Assembly: GCF_014779765.1 (NCBI RefSeq)
Contig: NZ_JACXZA010000001.1
Location: forward strand, 992,001-1,056,000
DNA length: 64,000 nucleotides
DNA from: Paenibacillus terricola
GTDB lineage: Bacteria; Bacillota; Bacilli; Paenibacillales; Paenibacillaceae
Direction of reading: 5' to 3'
Both the position numbers and the translations under genes were made by a program. Positions 35,958-43,499 of the stretch are shown here, one piece after another. The notes beneath the pieces were generated by a model. The model saw only the letters and a list, made by a program, of their open reading frames with translations. It did not search any database and had not been told where the DNA came from. Positions within the stretch are counted from its first letter, which is position 1. Each line of letters begins with the position of its first letter.

Positions 35958-36575
35958 TTGGTTAAGGTAGATTACAAAAAAGATTTTAAGCAACTTTATA
36001 TGCCGACAACGCTTCCTGAAATTGTGGAGGTGCCGAGGATGCCGTTTTTTATTGTCAGTGGAACTGGAGACCCTAATGGAGAGGAATACGCCAAGGCAAC
36101 GGAAGCTTTGTACAGCTTAAGTTATGCAGTGAGAATGTCCTACAAAAGTGAAGATGTACCCGTTGGATATTATGAGTATACGGTTTTTCCGCTTGAAGGG
36201 ATATGGGATTTGATTGATTATTCAAAGCCCTCAACAGATAAAAGCAACTTTAAGTACAACATCATGATACGTCAACCTGACTTTGTGACAGAAGAGGAGT
36301 TCGAACGATTTGTAGGACAGACGAAGCGGAAAAAATCAAATCCGTACCTTGACAGAGTTCGCTTTGAATATGTAGAAGATGGTATATGCTGTCAAATGAT
36401 GCATAGGGGCAGTTTTGAAGATGAACCTGAAAGCTTCGCGCGAATGGAAGCTTACTGTACTGAACATGGCTTCATCCGTGCAAGTAAAACTCATCGAGAA
36501 ATTTATTTGTCTGATCCTCGCAAGACCGAACAGGCGAAGTTGAGAACGGTGTTAAGATTTCAAGTAAGAACTTGA
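35958..36575 (+). CDS. GyrI-like domain protein
   Basis: A 205-residue soluble protein of the GyrI-like small-molecule-binding family (SOUL/GyrI fold). It has the typical N-terminus (VKVDYKKDFKQLYMPT), IVEVPRMPFFIVSGTGDPNG, and late segments MHRGSFEDEPESFARMEAYC and HREIYLSDPRK. TTG 35958 has AAGGAG 9 bp upstream; ATG 35952 is only 3 bp from that site. The gene is more AT-rich and uses more A/T-ending codons than its neighbours, suggesting separate ancestry. It is monocistronic, with a strong promoter and a LexA-box-like operator, so it may be DNA-damage inducible. Confidence 0.85.
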   Translation: MVKVDYKKDFKQLYMPTTLPEIVEVPRMPFFIVSGTGDPNGEEYAKATEALYSLSYAVRMSYKSEDVPVGYYEYTVFPLEGIWDLIDYSKPSTDKSNFKYNIMIRQPDFVTEEEFERFVGQTKRKKSNPYLDRVRFEYVEDGICCQMMHRGSFEDEPESFARMEAYCTEHGFIRASKTHREIYLSDPRKTEQAKLRTVLRFQVRT

Positions 36576-36720
36576 TAACTTGATAATCAATCAAGAAACA
36601 ATACATAGCCTTCCTTTATTGAATCGTAGGTTAAAAGTCATAAAGTAGTGGGAGACAACGGAGCGACCCATTTGATATGATAGAACTATACCTGCATTTG
36701 GAAAGGAAGGAAAATGTGCT

Positions 36721-37998
36721 GTGGTATATCGCAAATCAACACTCCTGCTGCTGACGGGTTCATTAGCGGCTGTTATTGTTGTTTTCCTATCACTGGTCAA
36801 TTTGCCGAATGGAAATTCCTCGCCATCGACCAAACGCGGCGAGACGATTACACCGCTGCCCGCAGGGCAATCAGGAAATGATCCGCAGCACATTATCGTA
36901 AGCGTTTCCATACATGAGAATGAGTTTGATAATATGCTCGAAGCGACATCCCGTTTTATGGAGGCGAATCCGAACATTACGGTAGAACTGCGCAATATTA
37001 GCCCCGATCTCGCGTATGACAGCTTGAAGAGCGATGCACAGCTTGGTACGGGGCCGGATATTGCGCTGATGGATAGCGGATGGGTGAAGGAGTTTGCGGT
37101 GCTCGGCTATCTGAAACCGCTTGATTCGCTGGTTGCAGCGATGCCTGGAGACTGGCTTAGCGGTCTGCTTGAGCCGCTTAATTGGAATAATTATTGGTGG
37201 GGAATGCCGAAGGATGCTGACCCGCAGTTAGTTGTGTGGAGCAGGCCGTTGTTAGATCAGCTGACAGGCGGAACGATCCCGGCAGATTGGAACTCATTTG
37301 CTGATCTAGCGTCCACTGAGGGGGCGGAGCTGCCGGATGTTCCGCTTGTGCGGCTTGACCCGACAGATGCGCGTCAACTGCTCGTATGGCTGGATTCATT
37401 TCCATCCAAGGAACGGACAGAACCGCTTCAGCCCTTCGATGCAGATCTGAAGGAAAGGCTCGCTTTTCTTGCCGAGGGACAAGGGACGACGTTTACAGTC
37501 AGCCGGGCTAACGGCAAAGACAAAGCCGAGAAGCTTGCGGCAGGCGAACTGCTATCGGCTGTAATGCGATGGTCTGAACTGCAAGCCTTGACGTTGGAGC
37601 GGCGCTCGAAGCTGGCAATCGGATATCCGAACGGCTGGTACGGCGGCCGAAGCTTCGTTGTATTCGCGCATAGCCGAGCGAAGGAAGAAGCGGTATCACT
37701 ATGGCTGCAGATGATTGCCGGTGAAGATGAGCAGCAGACAAGTTATGATCGGTACAGGCTGCTCCCTTCGCTTAAACCGCTGTATACGACGCGAGAACAA
37801 AACATTCTGGATATTGGCATGAATAAGCTGGCTGATTTCGTCTGGCTGAAGCAGCTTGATGCGATGACCAGCCAGACGCTTGATCCGCAGTGGCCGGTTC
37901 GATTGGCGAATTGGGAGCAGGTATGGAACGATCTAAGTCACGATGATAACTGGTTGAAAGAAATTGCCGAACTATGGAATAACAGCTTTGCTTCCTAA
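36721..37998 (+). CDS. Orphan extracellular solute-binding protein (family 1-like)
   Basis: A 425-residue protein starting at GTG with AAGGAAGG about 10 bp upstream. One N-terminal helix (STLLLLTGSLAAVIVVFLSL) lacks a lipobox cysteine, so it is anchored or cleaved by signal peptidase I. The rest has a periplasmic-binding fold typical of carbohydrate ABC systems (RFMEANPNITVELRNISPD, LGTGPDIALMDSGWVKEFA). No permease or ATPase gene is adjacent. The ligand is unknown; it could serve a distant transporter or a sensory role. It converges on the next gene with a 29-bp gap. Confidence 0.82.
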   Translation: MVYRKSTLLLLTGSLAAVIVVFLSLVNLPNGNSSPSTKRGETITPLPAGQSGNDPQHIIVSVSIHENEFDNMLEATSRFMEANPNITVELRNISPDLAYDSLKSDAQLGTGPDIALMDSGWVKEFAVLGYLKPLDSLVAAMPGDWLSGLLEPLNWNNYWWGMPKDADPQLVVWSRPLLDQLTGGTIPADWNSFADLASTEGAELPDVPLVRLDPTDARQLLVWLDSFPSKERTEPLQPFDADLKERLAFLAEGQGTTFTVSRANGKDKAEKLAAGELLSAVMRWSELQALTLERRSKLAIGYPNGWYGGRSFVVFAHSRAKEEAVSLWLQMIAGEDEQQTSYDRYRLLPSLKPLYTTREQNILDIGMNKLADFVWLKQLDAMTSQTLDPQWPVRLANWEQVWNDLSHDDNWLKEIAELWNNSFAS

Positions 37999-38027
37999 AG
38001 ATCTCAGTCAGACATATCGAAGTAACG

Positions 38028-39113
38028 TTAGAATTTCACAGCGAGCGAAACGACAAGCTCACCATCACTAATGGAGACATCTTTTGCCGTAAGAAACTTA
38101 AGGATCTGCTGCGGATAGAAACTAAGATCGAACGTTTGCTCCAACTCCTGTCTTGTCGTATCCGGCAGCGGAATGCCGTTGAATTTGAGCGAATTAATAT
38201 GAAATTGGATATGGTTCTTCGGATCAGATTCGACGGTATAAGTGCCAATAACCTCGATTGATATGCCGTCCCGCGAGCCGCTCGCAATCACTTGTCCATC
38301 CTTGAAATGAAACGCGAATACGTTGAATATCTCATTTTGCTCACGGAGAAAATCATTGAGTGCATCCTCCGGAATCCTCAGCTTATAATTGAAGCCGTTG
38401 ATCTCCAGATACTCCTTGTTCTTCTGCGCCCAATCGGGCAAATGATCCATCGCTTCCGACAGCGCTTGAAAATACGTGCGAACCTCGCGTACGCCGACAT
38501 TGTTCCAGTAAGTGTTAAGCTCATTCATTAGCAATCTAAGCTTGTCGGCATCGGATCTCCCCTCTAGCGTAATGTTCATTTCCTTCTGAAGCTGAGCGAC
38601 TCGGTCACGCTGTTTCAATAAATCCTCTTCCGCTTGATGCAGCTTGCGCTGCTGCTCCGACTGCTCTTCGTATTCATGGCGGAGCGAGCGGGCTTGCTCT
38701 GCATATTGCGTCATTAACGTACGGTCCCGCGAGAAAATAATATCGATATAGTCCAGCAGCTTGATCCATTCTTGCAGTGAGTGGAAGGAGAGTAGCGCCT
38801 TCAACAGCCAGTCCCGCTCGCCCATATAGTAGGAGCGGAGAATTCGGCCGGTCTCCTCGCGCTGATCGGCGAGCTGCTGCTCTTGTTGATCGATGCGAGT
38901 TTGCGTAGCGGCAAGTATCGTTTGCTGCTGGGCCTGTTCCTGCTGCACACGCGATATTTCTTTATCGATTTCAACGACTGACAGGCTTTTCTCTAGCAGT
39001 TGTTGAATCTCTACATCATCAGGGGTTAGGGCTGAGGCAGTGCCGACCGTCTCGAACAAGAGTAGAGCTGCTGCAATTGCAGCTATACTCGTACGTTGAA
39101 TCCAGGCGATCAT
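38028..39113 (-). CDS. Secreted coiled-coil protein
   Basis: A 361-residue protein with a signal peptide (cleavage probably after ASA near residue 28). A long Gln/Glu-rich coiled coil (about residues 45-200) resembles the N-terminal hairpin of CwlO/PcsB-type proteins. A globular C-terminal domain of about 150 residues follows and shows no NlpC/P60, LysM or peptidase motif. AAGGAGG lies 9 bp before the ATG. A role as an envelope scaffold or hydrolase activator is an inference. It is divergent from the methyltransferase gene. Confidence 0.75.
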   Translation of the reverse strand: MIAWIQRTSIAAIAAALLLFETVGTASALTPDDVEIQQLLEKSLSVVEIDKEISRVQQEQAQQQTILAATQTRIDQQEQQLADQREETGRILRSYYMGERDWLLKALLSFHSLQEWIKLLDYIDIIFSRDRTLMTQYAEQARSLRHEYEEQSEQQRKLHQAEEDLLKQRDRVAQLQKEMNITLEGRSDADKLRLLMNELNTYWNNVGVREVRTYFQALSEAMDHLPDWAQKNKEYLEINGFNYKLRIPEDALNDFLREQNEIFNVFAFHFKDGQVIASGSRDGISIEVIGTYTVESDPKNHIQFHINSLKFNGIPLPDTTRQELEQTFDLSFYPQQILKFLTAKDVSISDGELVVSLAVKF

Positions 39114-39222
39114 GCTAGGATTCCTCCTTATCGTAAGCGTCAGCGAATGTAGTCAAGCCTAGCATTACTGTATGCGTTCATTTCTCCTATTATATCTGAA
39201 TCAAGCAAGGAGTGGCAGCAGA

Positions 39223-40443
39223 ATGGACATGCTGAAGCATCGATTGATTAATCGTATAGCCGAAACTATAGATTCGGAAGGATTACATGCGAGGACAGCT
39301 GAAGGTGAGGCGTGCAAGGCGATTACTTTCAGTCGATATATGGAATTGTGTTTATATGACGAGCAAGAGGGCTACTATCGGAGTGGCAACGTTCGAACGG
39401 GTCGGGAGGGCGACTTCTATACGAGTGGAGCTATTGGAGGCATAATGGGGCATATGTTGGCGCGTTACATTCAGCGTGCTGCAGCAGGGAATAAAGGCGA
39501 AAGTGTAATCGTTGAATGGGGTGCAGGTACGGGAGCCATGACCGCGCAGATGCTGGGAGCCTGGGTGGAAGAGCATTCAGAGTGGCTGCGGCAGGTTGAT
39601 TATAAAGTGGTTGATGATCATCCGGCTCATCTGCAAGCGGCGCGTCATCGTATTGAAACCTTACATCAGAATGCGAGTGGAGTAGAAATTAATTCGGTTT
39701 CTTACAGTAGCTCAGAAGAAGCGATAGAGACGCTTGGAACGATCGCTGAGAACCGTCATTTCATTATTGCGGCGAATGAGCTGATCGATGCGATGCCTGT
39801 TCATCGAGTCGTTAAACGTGGCGGAATGCTGATGGAGCTGGGTGTAAGCCTATCAGAGCGTGAAGATGGCATCCGATTTCAATGGGCTCACATGCCGCTA
39901 TCGTCGAATGTAATTGCGCGATCTATTGAAGCAGACGGAATTCCGATGGTCGAAGGGCAGGAGACGGAAGTGAATCTTGCCGCGGAGCATTGGCTTGCTA
40001 TGATTGGCGGAATCGTACGGAGCGGGATGCTGATTCTTATCGATTATGGACATCGAGCAGAGGAGTATCGTGCAGCATATCGGATGTACGGGACGTTGCT
40101 ATGCTATAAACAGCATCTTGCTCATGATGATCCGTTCATCTCCCCTGGCGGACAGGATATTACCGCACATGTTAATTTTACGGCGCTCAGGAGAGCGGCG
40201 GAGCAAGCAGGGTGGACGGCTGCTGAAGAGACGACGCAGCTGCAATTTCTAATTGATCAAGGTATTCTTGACCTGCTGCGCAGTCACCAGGATCGAGACC
40301 CGTTCAGCGAGACGGCGAAGCGCAATCGAGCGATTCGGCAGTTGCTGCTGTCAGACGGAATGAGCGAGACGTTCAAGATCATCATTCTGACCAAAGGCGA
40401 TTTTCGAATAGAGCGCATACAAAAACAACCGGAATCGGTATGA
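39223..40443 (+). CDS. MidA/NDUFAF7-type SAM-dependent methyltransferase
   Basis: A 406-residue protein of COG1565/DUF185. SAM-binding VEWGAGTGAMTAQML is near residue 94, ELIDAMPVHR near residue 186, and ILIDYGHRAEEYR and PGGQDITAHVNF follow, all typical of the family. ATG 39223 has AAGGAG 10 bp upstream; the longer frame from 39172 is not supported. Mitochondrial homologues methylate an arginine in complex I; the bacterial substrate is not known. A terminator overlaps the stop codon. Confidence 0.87.
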   Translation: MDMLKHRLINRIAETIDSEGLHARTAEGEACKAITFSRYMELCLYDEQEGYYRSGNVRTGREGDFYTSGAIGGIMGHMLARYIQRAAAGNKGESVIVEWGAGTGAMTAQMLGAWVEEHSEWLRQVDYKVVDDHPAHLQAARHRIETLHQNASGVEINSVSYSSSEEAIETLGTIAENRHFIIAANELIDAMPVHRVVKRGGMLMELGVSLSEREDGIRFQWAHMPLSSNVIARSIEADGIPMVEGQETEVNLAAEHWLAMIGGIVRSGMLILIDYGHRAEEYRAAYRMYGTLLCYKQHLAHDDPFISPGGQDITAHVNFTALRRAAEQAGWTAAEETTQLQFLIDQGILDLLRSHQDRDPFSETAKRNRAIRQLLLSDGMSETFKIIILTKGDFRIERIQKQPESV

Positions 40444-40460
40444 TTCCGGTTGTTTTCTTG
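40422..40460. terminator. Bidirectional terminator overlapping the methyltransferase stop
   Basis: AAAACAACCGGAATC and GATTCCGGTTGTTTT form a perfect 15-bp stem with loop GGTAT, and A/T tails on both sides serve both convergent genes. Confidence 0.9.
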
Positions 40461-40488
40461 TGCTGCGGTATCGATCGTTTGATGTGTA

Positions 40489-40722
40489 TTAGAATGGGAG
40501 ACCCATCTTAAATACGGTCCAGTAGCTGAATCCGACAAACGAGAACACCATGTAGCCCCAGAACATGAGTATGTATGTACGTTCCGAGAAGTTCAAATAG
40601 CCGAGTAAGATGAACGCGGCGGCTTGCATGAAGAACAAGAGCGACATTTCGGTCATGTCCCCTGCAAACGACATCAGGCCAATGACGAAACACCAAAAGC
40701 CAAGAACGCGAAACATGCGTGC
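40489..40722 (-). CDS. DUF2626 small membrane protein
   Basis: A 77-residue protein with two or three helices and the DUF2626 pattern (MARMFRVLGFWCFVIGLMSF, YILMFWGYMVFSF). ATG 40722 is preferred; GAGGGGGATGG lies just upstream. B. subtilis YqgY is the likely homologue. Function unknown. The gap from 40723 to 41042 holds a fragment of the dcw-type hairpin repeat at 40831-40846 and the candidate forespore promoter. Confidence 0.85.
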   Translation of the reverse strand, partial: ARMFRVLGFWCFVIGLMSFAGDMTEMSLLFFMQAAAFILLGYLNFSERTYILMFWGYMVFSFVGFSYWTVFKMGLPF

Positions 40723-40830
40723 CATTCTCCATCCCCCTCTCTTCGATTCGACCTTTTTTTCTATTGCCAATTATAACGTTACGTACAAGCAGTGTAAACC
40801 TGAATCAGTGACAAACCAGAAAACTTTTTC

Positions 40831-40846
40831 AAATCCAAGAAAGTGT
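40831..40846 (+). repeat. Fragment of the dcw intergenic hairpin repeat
   Basis: AAATCCAAGAAAGTGT matches the first 14 bases of the hairpin arm at 61340 exactly. No complementary arm follows, so it looks like a remnant. Confidence 0.35.
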
Positions 40847-40931
40847 CTCCAGTAAGAGGGTAACATTCGGTACATTTGAATCATTTGGACAGCTTGCACC
40901 TATAGTTTGCACACAATCGTTGCCGAACATG

Positions 40932-40960
40932 TATGAGCTTATAAAAAAATGGATATATAA
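40932..40960 (+). promoter_or_regulatory. Candidate sigma-F/G type promoter of rsfA
   Basis: GTATG (40932-40936) and GGATATATA (40952-40960) are 15 bp apart and resemble the forespore consensus GYATA / GGNNANANT, with one mismatch in each. It lies about 80 bp before rsfA, which is sigma-F dependent in B. subtilis. Confidence 0.35.
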
Positions 40961-41042
40961 ATTAGTATCCGATAGATTCTATGAAATCTACCAAGGGCAT
41001 AGAGATAATTAAGCGCCTTTAACGTTAGGAGGTTTGGGTAGC

Positions 41043-41696
41043 ATGACAGCAGTCAGACAAGATGCTTGGAGTCCAGACGACGATATCATTCTTGCGGAGG
41101 TAACGCTGCGACATATTCGAGAGGGCAGTACACAACTTGCTGCCTTCGAAGAGGTCGGAGAGCGGATCGGAAGAACCTCTGCAGCTTGCGGATTCCGTTG
41201 GAACAGCTGTGTTCGCAAACGCTATGAGGAAGCGATTCAGATCGCTAAGCAGCATAGACAGAAGCGCAATTATTTGAAGAAACAATCGTCTTCTGTTGCA
41301 GCTGCACCGCATGTTTCATCCCTCACCATTGTGGATGAGGACACGAAGTCATTCAAGCAGGATGTAATCTCTGAGGAAAGCATTACGATAGACGGTATTA
41401 TCCGATTCTTGCGGCAATGGCGTGGCGCCTATCAAGAGCTTCAACGCCAAGTAAAGCTGCTGGAGAAGGATTTGCTCGACCGCGATGAAGAGCTTTCCGA
41501 GCTGCGATCTGAGAATCACCGGCTCAACAGTGAAGTCACGAATGCACAGACGGATTATCGGACCGTTAACGATGACTACAAAACGTTGATTCAGATTATG
41601 GATCGCGCTCGCAGACTAGCAGTATTAAATGAAGAAGATGAACTGAAACCTCGGTTCAAAATGGATGCTAACGGCAACTTGGAGCGCATCGAATAA
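41043..41696 (+). CDS. rsfA: RsfA family prespore transcription factor
   Basis: A 217-residue protein with an N-terminal Myb/SANT-like DNA-binding domain (WSPDDDIILAEVTLRHIREG, AFEEVGERIGRTSAACGFRWNSCVRK) and a C-terminal coiled coil (about residues 130-185, QVKLLEKDLLDRDEELSELRSE). RsfA tunes sigma-F-dependent genes in the forespore. ATG 41043 has AGGAGG 10 bp upstream. It is monocistronic with a terminator. Confidence 0.9.
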   Translation: MTAVRQDAWSPDDDIILAEVTLRHIREGSTQLAAFEEVGERIGRTSAACGFRWNSCVRKRYEEAIQIAKQHRQKRNYLKKQSSSVAAAPHVSSLTIVDEDTKSFKQDVISEESITIDGIIRFLRQWRGAYQELQRQVKLLEKDLLDRDEELSELRSENHRLNSEVTNAQTDYRTVNDDYKTLIQIMDRARRLAVLNEEDELKPRFKMDANGNLERIE

Positions 41697-41718
41697 CCGA
41701 ATGGATCAGCTATAGCAG

Positions 41719-41753
41719 ACGCCCTCGCATGAGTAGATGCGGAGGGCGTTTTT
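41719..41753 (+). terminator. Intrinsic terminator after rsfA
   Basis: ACGCCCTCGCAT pairs with ATGCGGAGGGCGT (one bulge), followed by TTTTG. Confidence 0.8.
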
Positions 41754-41827
41754 GCGTTAAAATTGTCCAGTAGGCTGGACAAACCTTACTCGTACATAAA
41801 ACTGATTACTACTATATATAGGTTTGA

Positions 41828-41862
41828 GTTCAAAATCATGATCAAAAGCGTATTTTTTGAAC
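41828..41862. repeat. Short GATCAAAAG...TTTTTTGAAC repeat before panE
   Basis: GTTCAAAA at 41828 and TTTTTTGAAC ending at 41862 flank ATCATGATC. It resembles 13402-13430 closely and ends 24 bp before the panE start. Confidence 0.5.
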
Positions 41863-41886
41863 TACCGATAAAGAAGGATGTGTTTC

Positions 41887-42870
41887 ATGAGATTTGATAT
41901 CATAGGCGGCGGCGCAATTGGATTGCTATATGGGGGTAGACTTGCTCTGGCAGGTTATCCTGTCACGATATGGACGAGAACAGCAGAGCAAGCAGAGCGG
42001 CTTGCAGACGATGGGATAGAGCTGGTGAGGCAGGGAGTCATCCGAGTTGCTGATGTAGATGCTTTCCCGCTGCAGGAATGCAGCCGCAAGTTGCCGCAGA
42101 TGGATGATTCGGAACAGATCATCCTGCTTGCGGTCAAGCAGACGCAATTAACAGCTGCTCTTCTGGAGCAGGTTGGTAAGCTGGCTGATCCGAACGCGCT
42201 AGTCATTGGTTTACAGAATGGGATTGGACATGTGGAGAAGTTGGTTCAAGCTGTCCCGCATGCTTACGTGCTGACAGGCGTTACGACGGAAGGCGCGCTG
42301 CGGCATGGGCCGAGGACGGTTGAACATACCGGCGAAGGTATGATTGCAATTGGGGATGCGTTTAACGATTTGAGACAAAAATCGGCGAGCGATGACGGGC
42401 TAAATGAACGAATGAAGCAGTCTGAGCAAGAAATACGGCATAAAATGTTATTGAATGCGTTTTCATTAGCAGGAATTACATCAGAGTTGTCGAAAGAGAT
42501 GAATAATCGTATTTTTCAGAAATTGCTCGTGAATGCCGTTATTAATCCTTTAACCGCACTGTTTGACGTTCGCAACGGCGAACTTCCGCAGCATCCTCGT
42601 CGTGCTTCGCTAATGCGGGCGTTGTATGATGAGACTTTTCATGTGCTTGTTGCGGCAGGTATGACTGGCGATGAAGATCGCTGGCAGCAGGTGCTGCAAG
42701 TTTGCGAGCGCACATCGGAGAACGTATCGTCCATGCTCGCAGATGTTCGGGCAGGGCGGCAGACGGAGATTGAATGGATTAACGGCAGCGTTTGCCGTTT
42801 GGCAGCGCAGTATGGGCTTGAGGCACCCGTGAATGCTTCCGTTGCACTGCTGGTGAATGCAATGAAATAA
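41887..42870 (+). CDS. panE: 2-dehydropantoate 2-reductase
   Basis: A 327-residue ketopantoate reductase of the ApbA/PanE family, NADPH-dependent, in pantothenate/CoA synthesis. The Rossmann start IIGGGAIGLLYGGRL, the catalytic Lys in AVKQTQL, GLQNGIGH, and the KLLVNAVINPLTAL helix are visible. ATG 41887 has AAGAAGG 10 bp upstream; ATG 41878 is too close to it. In B. subtilis the homologue ylbQ is also near bshC. Confidence 0.9.
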   Translation: MRFDIIGGGAIGLLYGGRLALAGYPVTIWTRTAEQAERLADDGIELVRQGVIRVADVDAFPLQECSRKLPQMDDSEQIILLAVKQTQLTAALLEQVGKLADPNALVIGLQNGIGHVEKLVQAVPHAYVLTGVTTEGALRHGPRTVEHTGEGMIAIGDAFNDLRQKSASDDGLNERMKQSEQEIRHKMLLNAFSLAGITSELSKEMNNRIFQKLLVNAVINPLTALFDVRNGELPQHPRRASLMRALYDETFHVLVAAGMTGDEDRWQQVLQVCERTSENVSSMLADVRAGRQTEIEWINGSVCRLAAQYGLEAPVNASVALLVNAMK

Positions 42871-42897
42871 CACTGTACATTGAAGGAGGCGGCGGGT

Positions 42898-43293
42898 ATG
42901 TGGCTATGGGAAAGCGTTCGGCAAGTGTATGCATTTCTTGCAGTCATACCAGTCATTCCGTTCGCTCTCATTTATTGGGGCTATGGATCTTTCGCTAACG
43001 ATAGGAAGAAAGCGTTCATGCTAGCGATGGACGTGACGACCGTATTACTGGTAGGTTGTGTAGCTGTATTATTTAACAATATATTCGGCGGCAGCTTCGG
43101 CTTCTACTTGATTGTACTTGTACTGCTGCTGCTTGGCGGCTTTATTGGCAATATGCAGTTCCGCAAGCGGGGTGCAGTGGATTCTAAGAAAGTGTTTCGG
43201 GCGGTATGGCGAATCGGTTTTTTGTTTATGAGTGTTTTGTACGTGTTGTTTATGTTTATCGGAATTGGCAAGGTGCTGCTGCTTCCGATGTAG
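42898..43293 (+). CDS. DUF3397 membrane protein
   Basis: A 131-residue protein with four hydrophobic helices (FLAVIPVIPFALIYWGYG, VTTVLLVGCVAVLF, FYLIVLVLLLLGGF, IGFLFMSVLYVLFMFIG) typical of DUF3397, which is commonly found next to panE and bshC in Bacillota. AAGGAGG lies 9 bp before the ATG. It follows panE by 27 bp and ends in a terminator. Function unknown. Confidence 0.85.
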   Translation: MWLWESVRQVYAFLAVIPVIPFALIYWGYGSFANDRKKAFMLAMDVTTVLLVGCVAVLFNNIFGGSFGFYLIVLVLLLLGGFIGNMQFRKRGAVDSKKVFRAVWRIGFLFMSVLYVLFMFIGIGKVLLLPM

Positions 43294-43313
43294 ATCAATA
43301 GGATAGGAAGGCG

Positions 43314-43345
43314 GCCATCCGGCATAAGTGCAGGGTGGCTTTTTC
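43314..43345 (+). terminator. Intrinsic terminator after the DUF3397 gene
   Basis: GCCATCC and GGGTGGC (one G-U pair) followed by TTTTTC. Confidence 0.7.
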
Positions 43346-43499
43346 ATTCCCATGAATTTATGAGCTTTGACGCTGCAAGGCTCCATTGTGTACAATGAAT
43401 AAGTTAACTTTTAACATCGTACATTCATGATGACTTTATGCATACAGTGCGGTTCGTACGAGCTGCTGAATATGATGCGGATCGAGGTTGAAATGGGAT

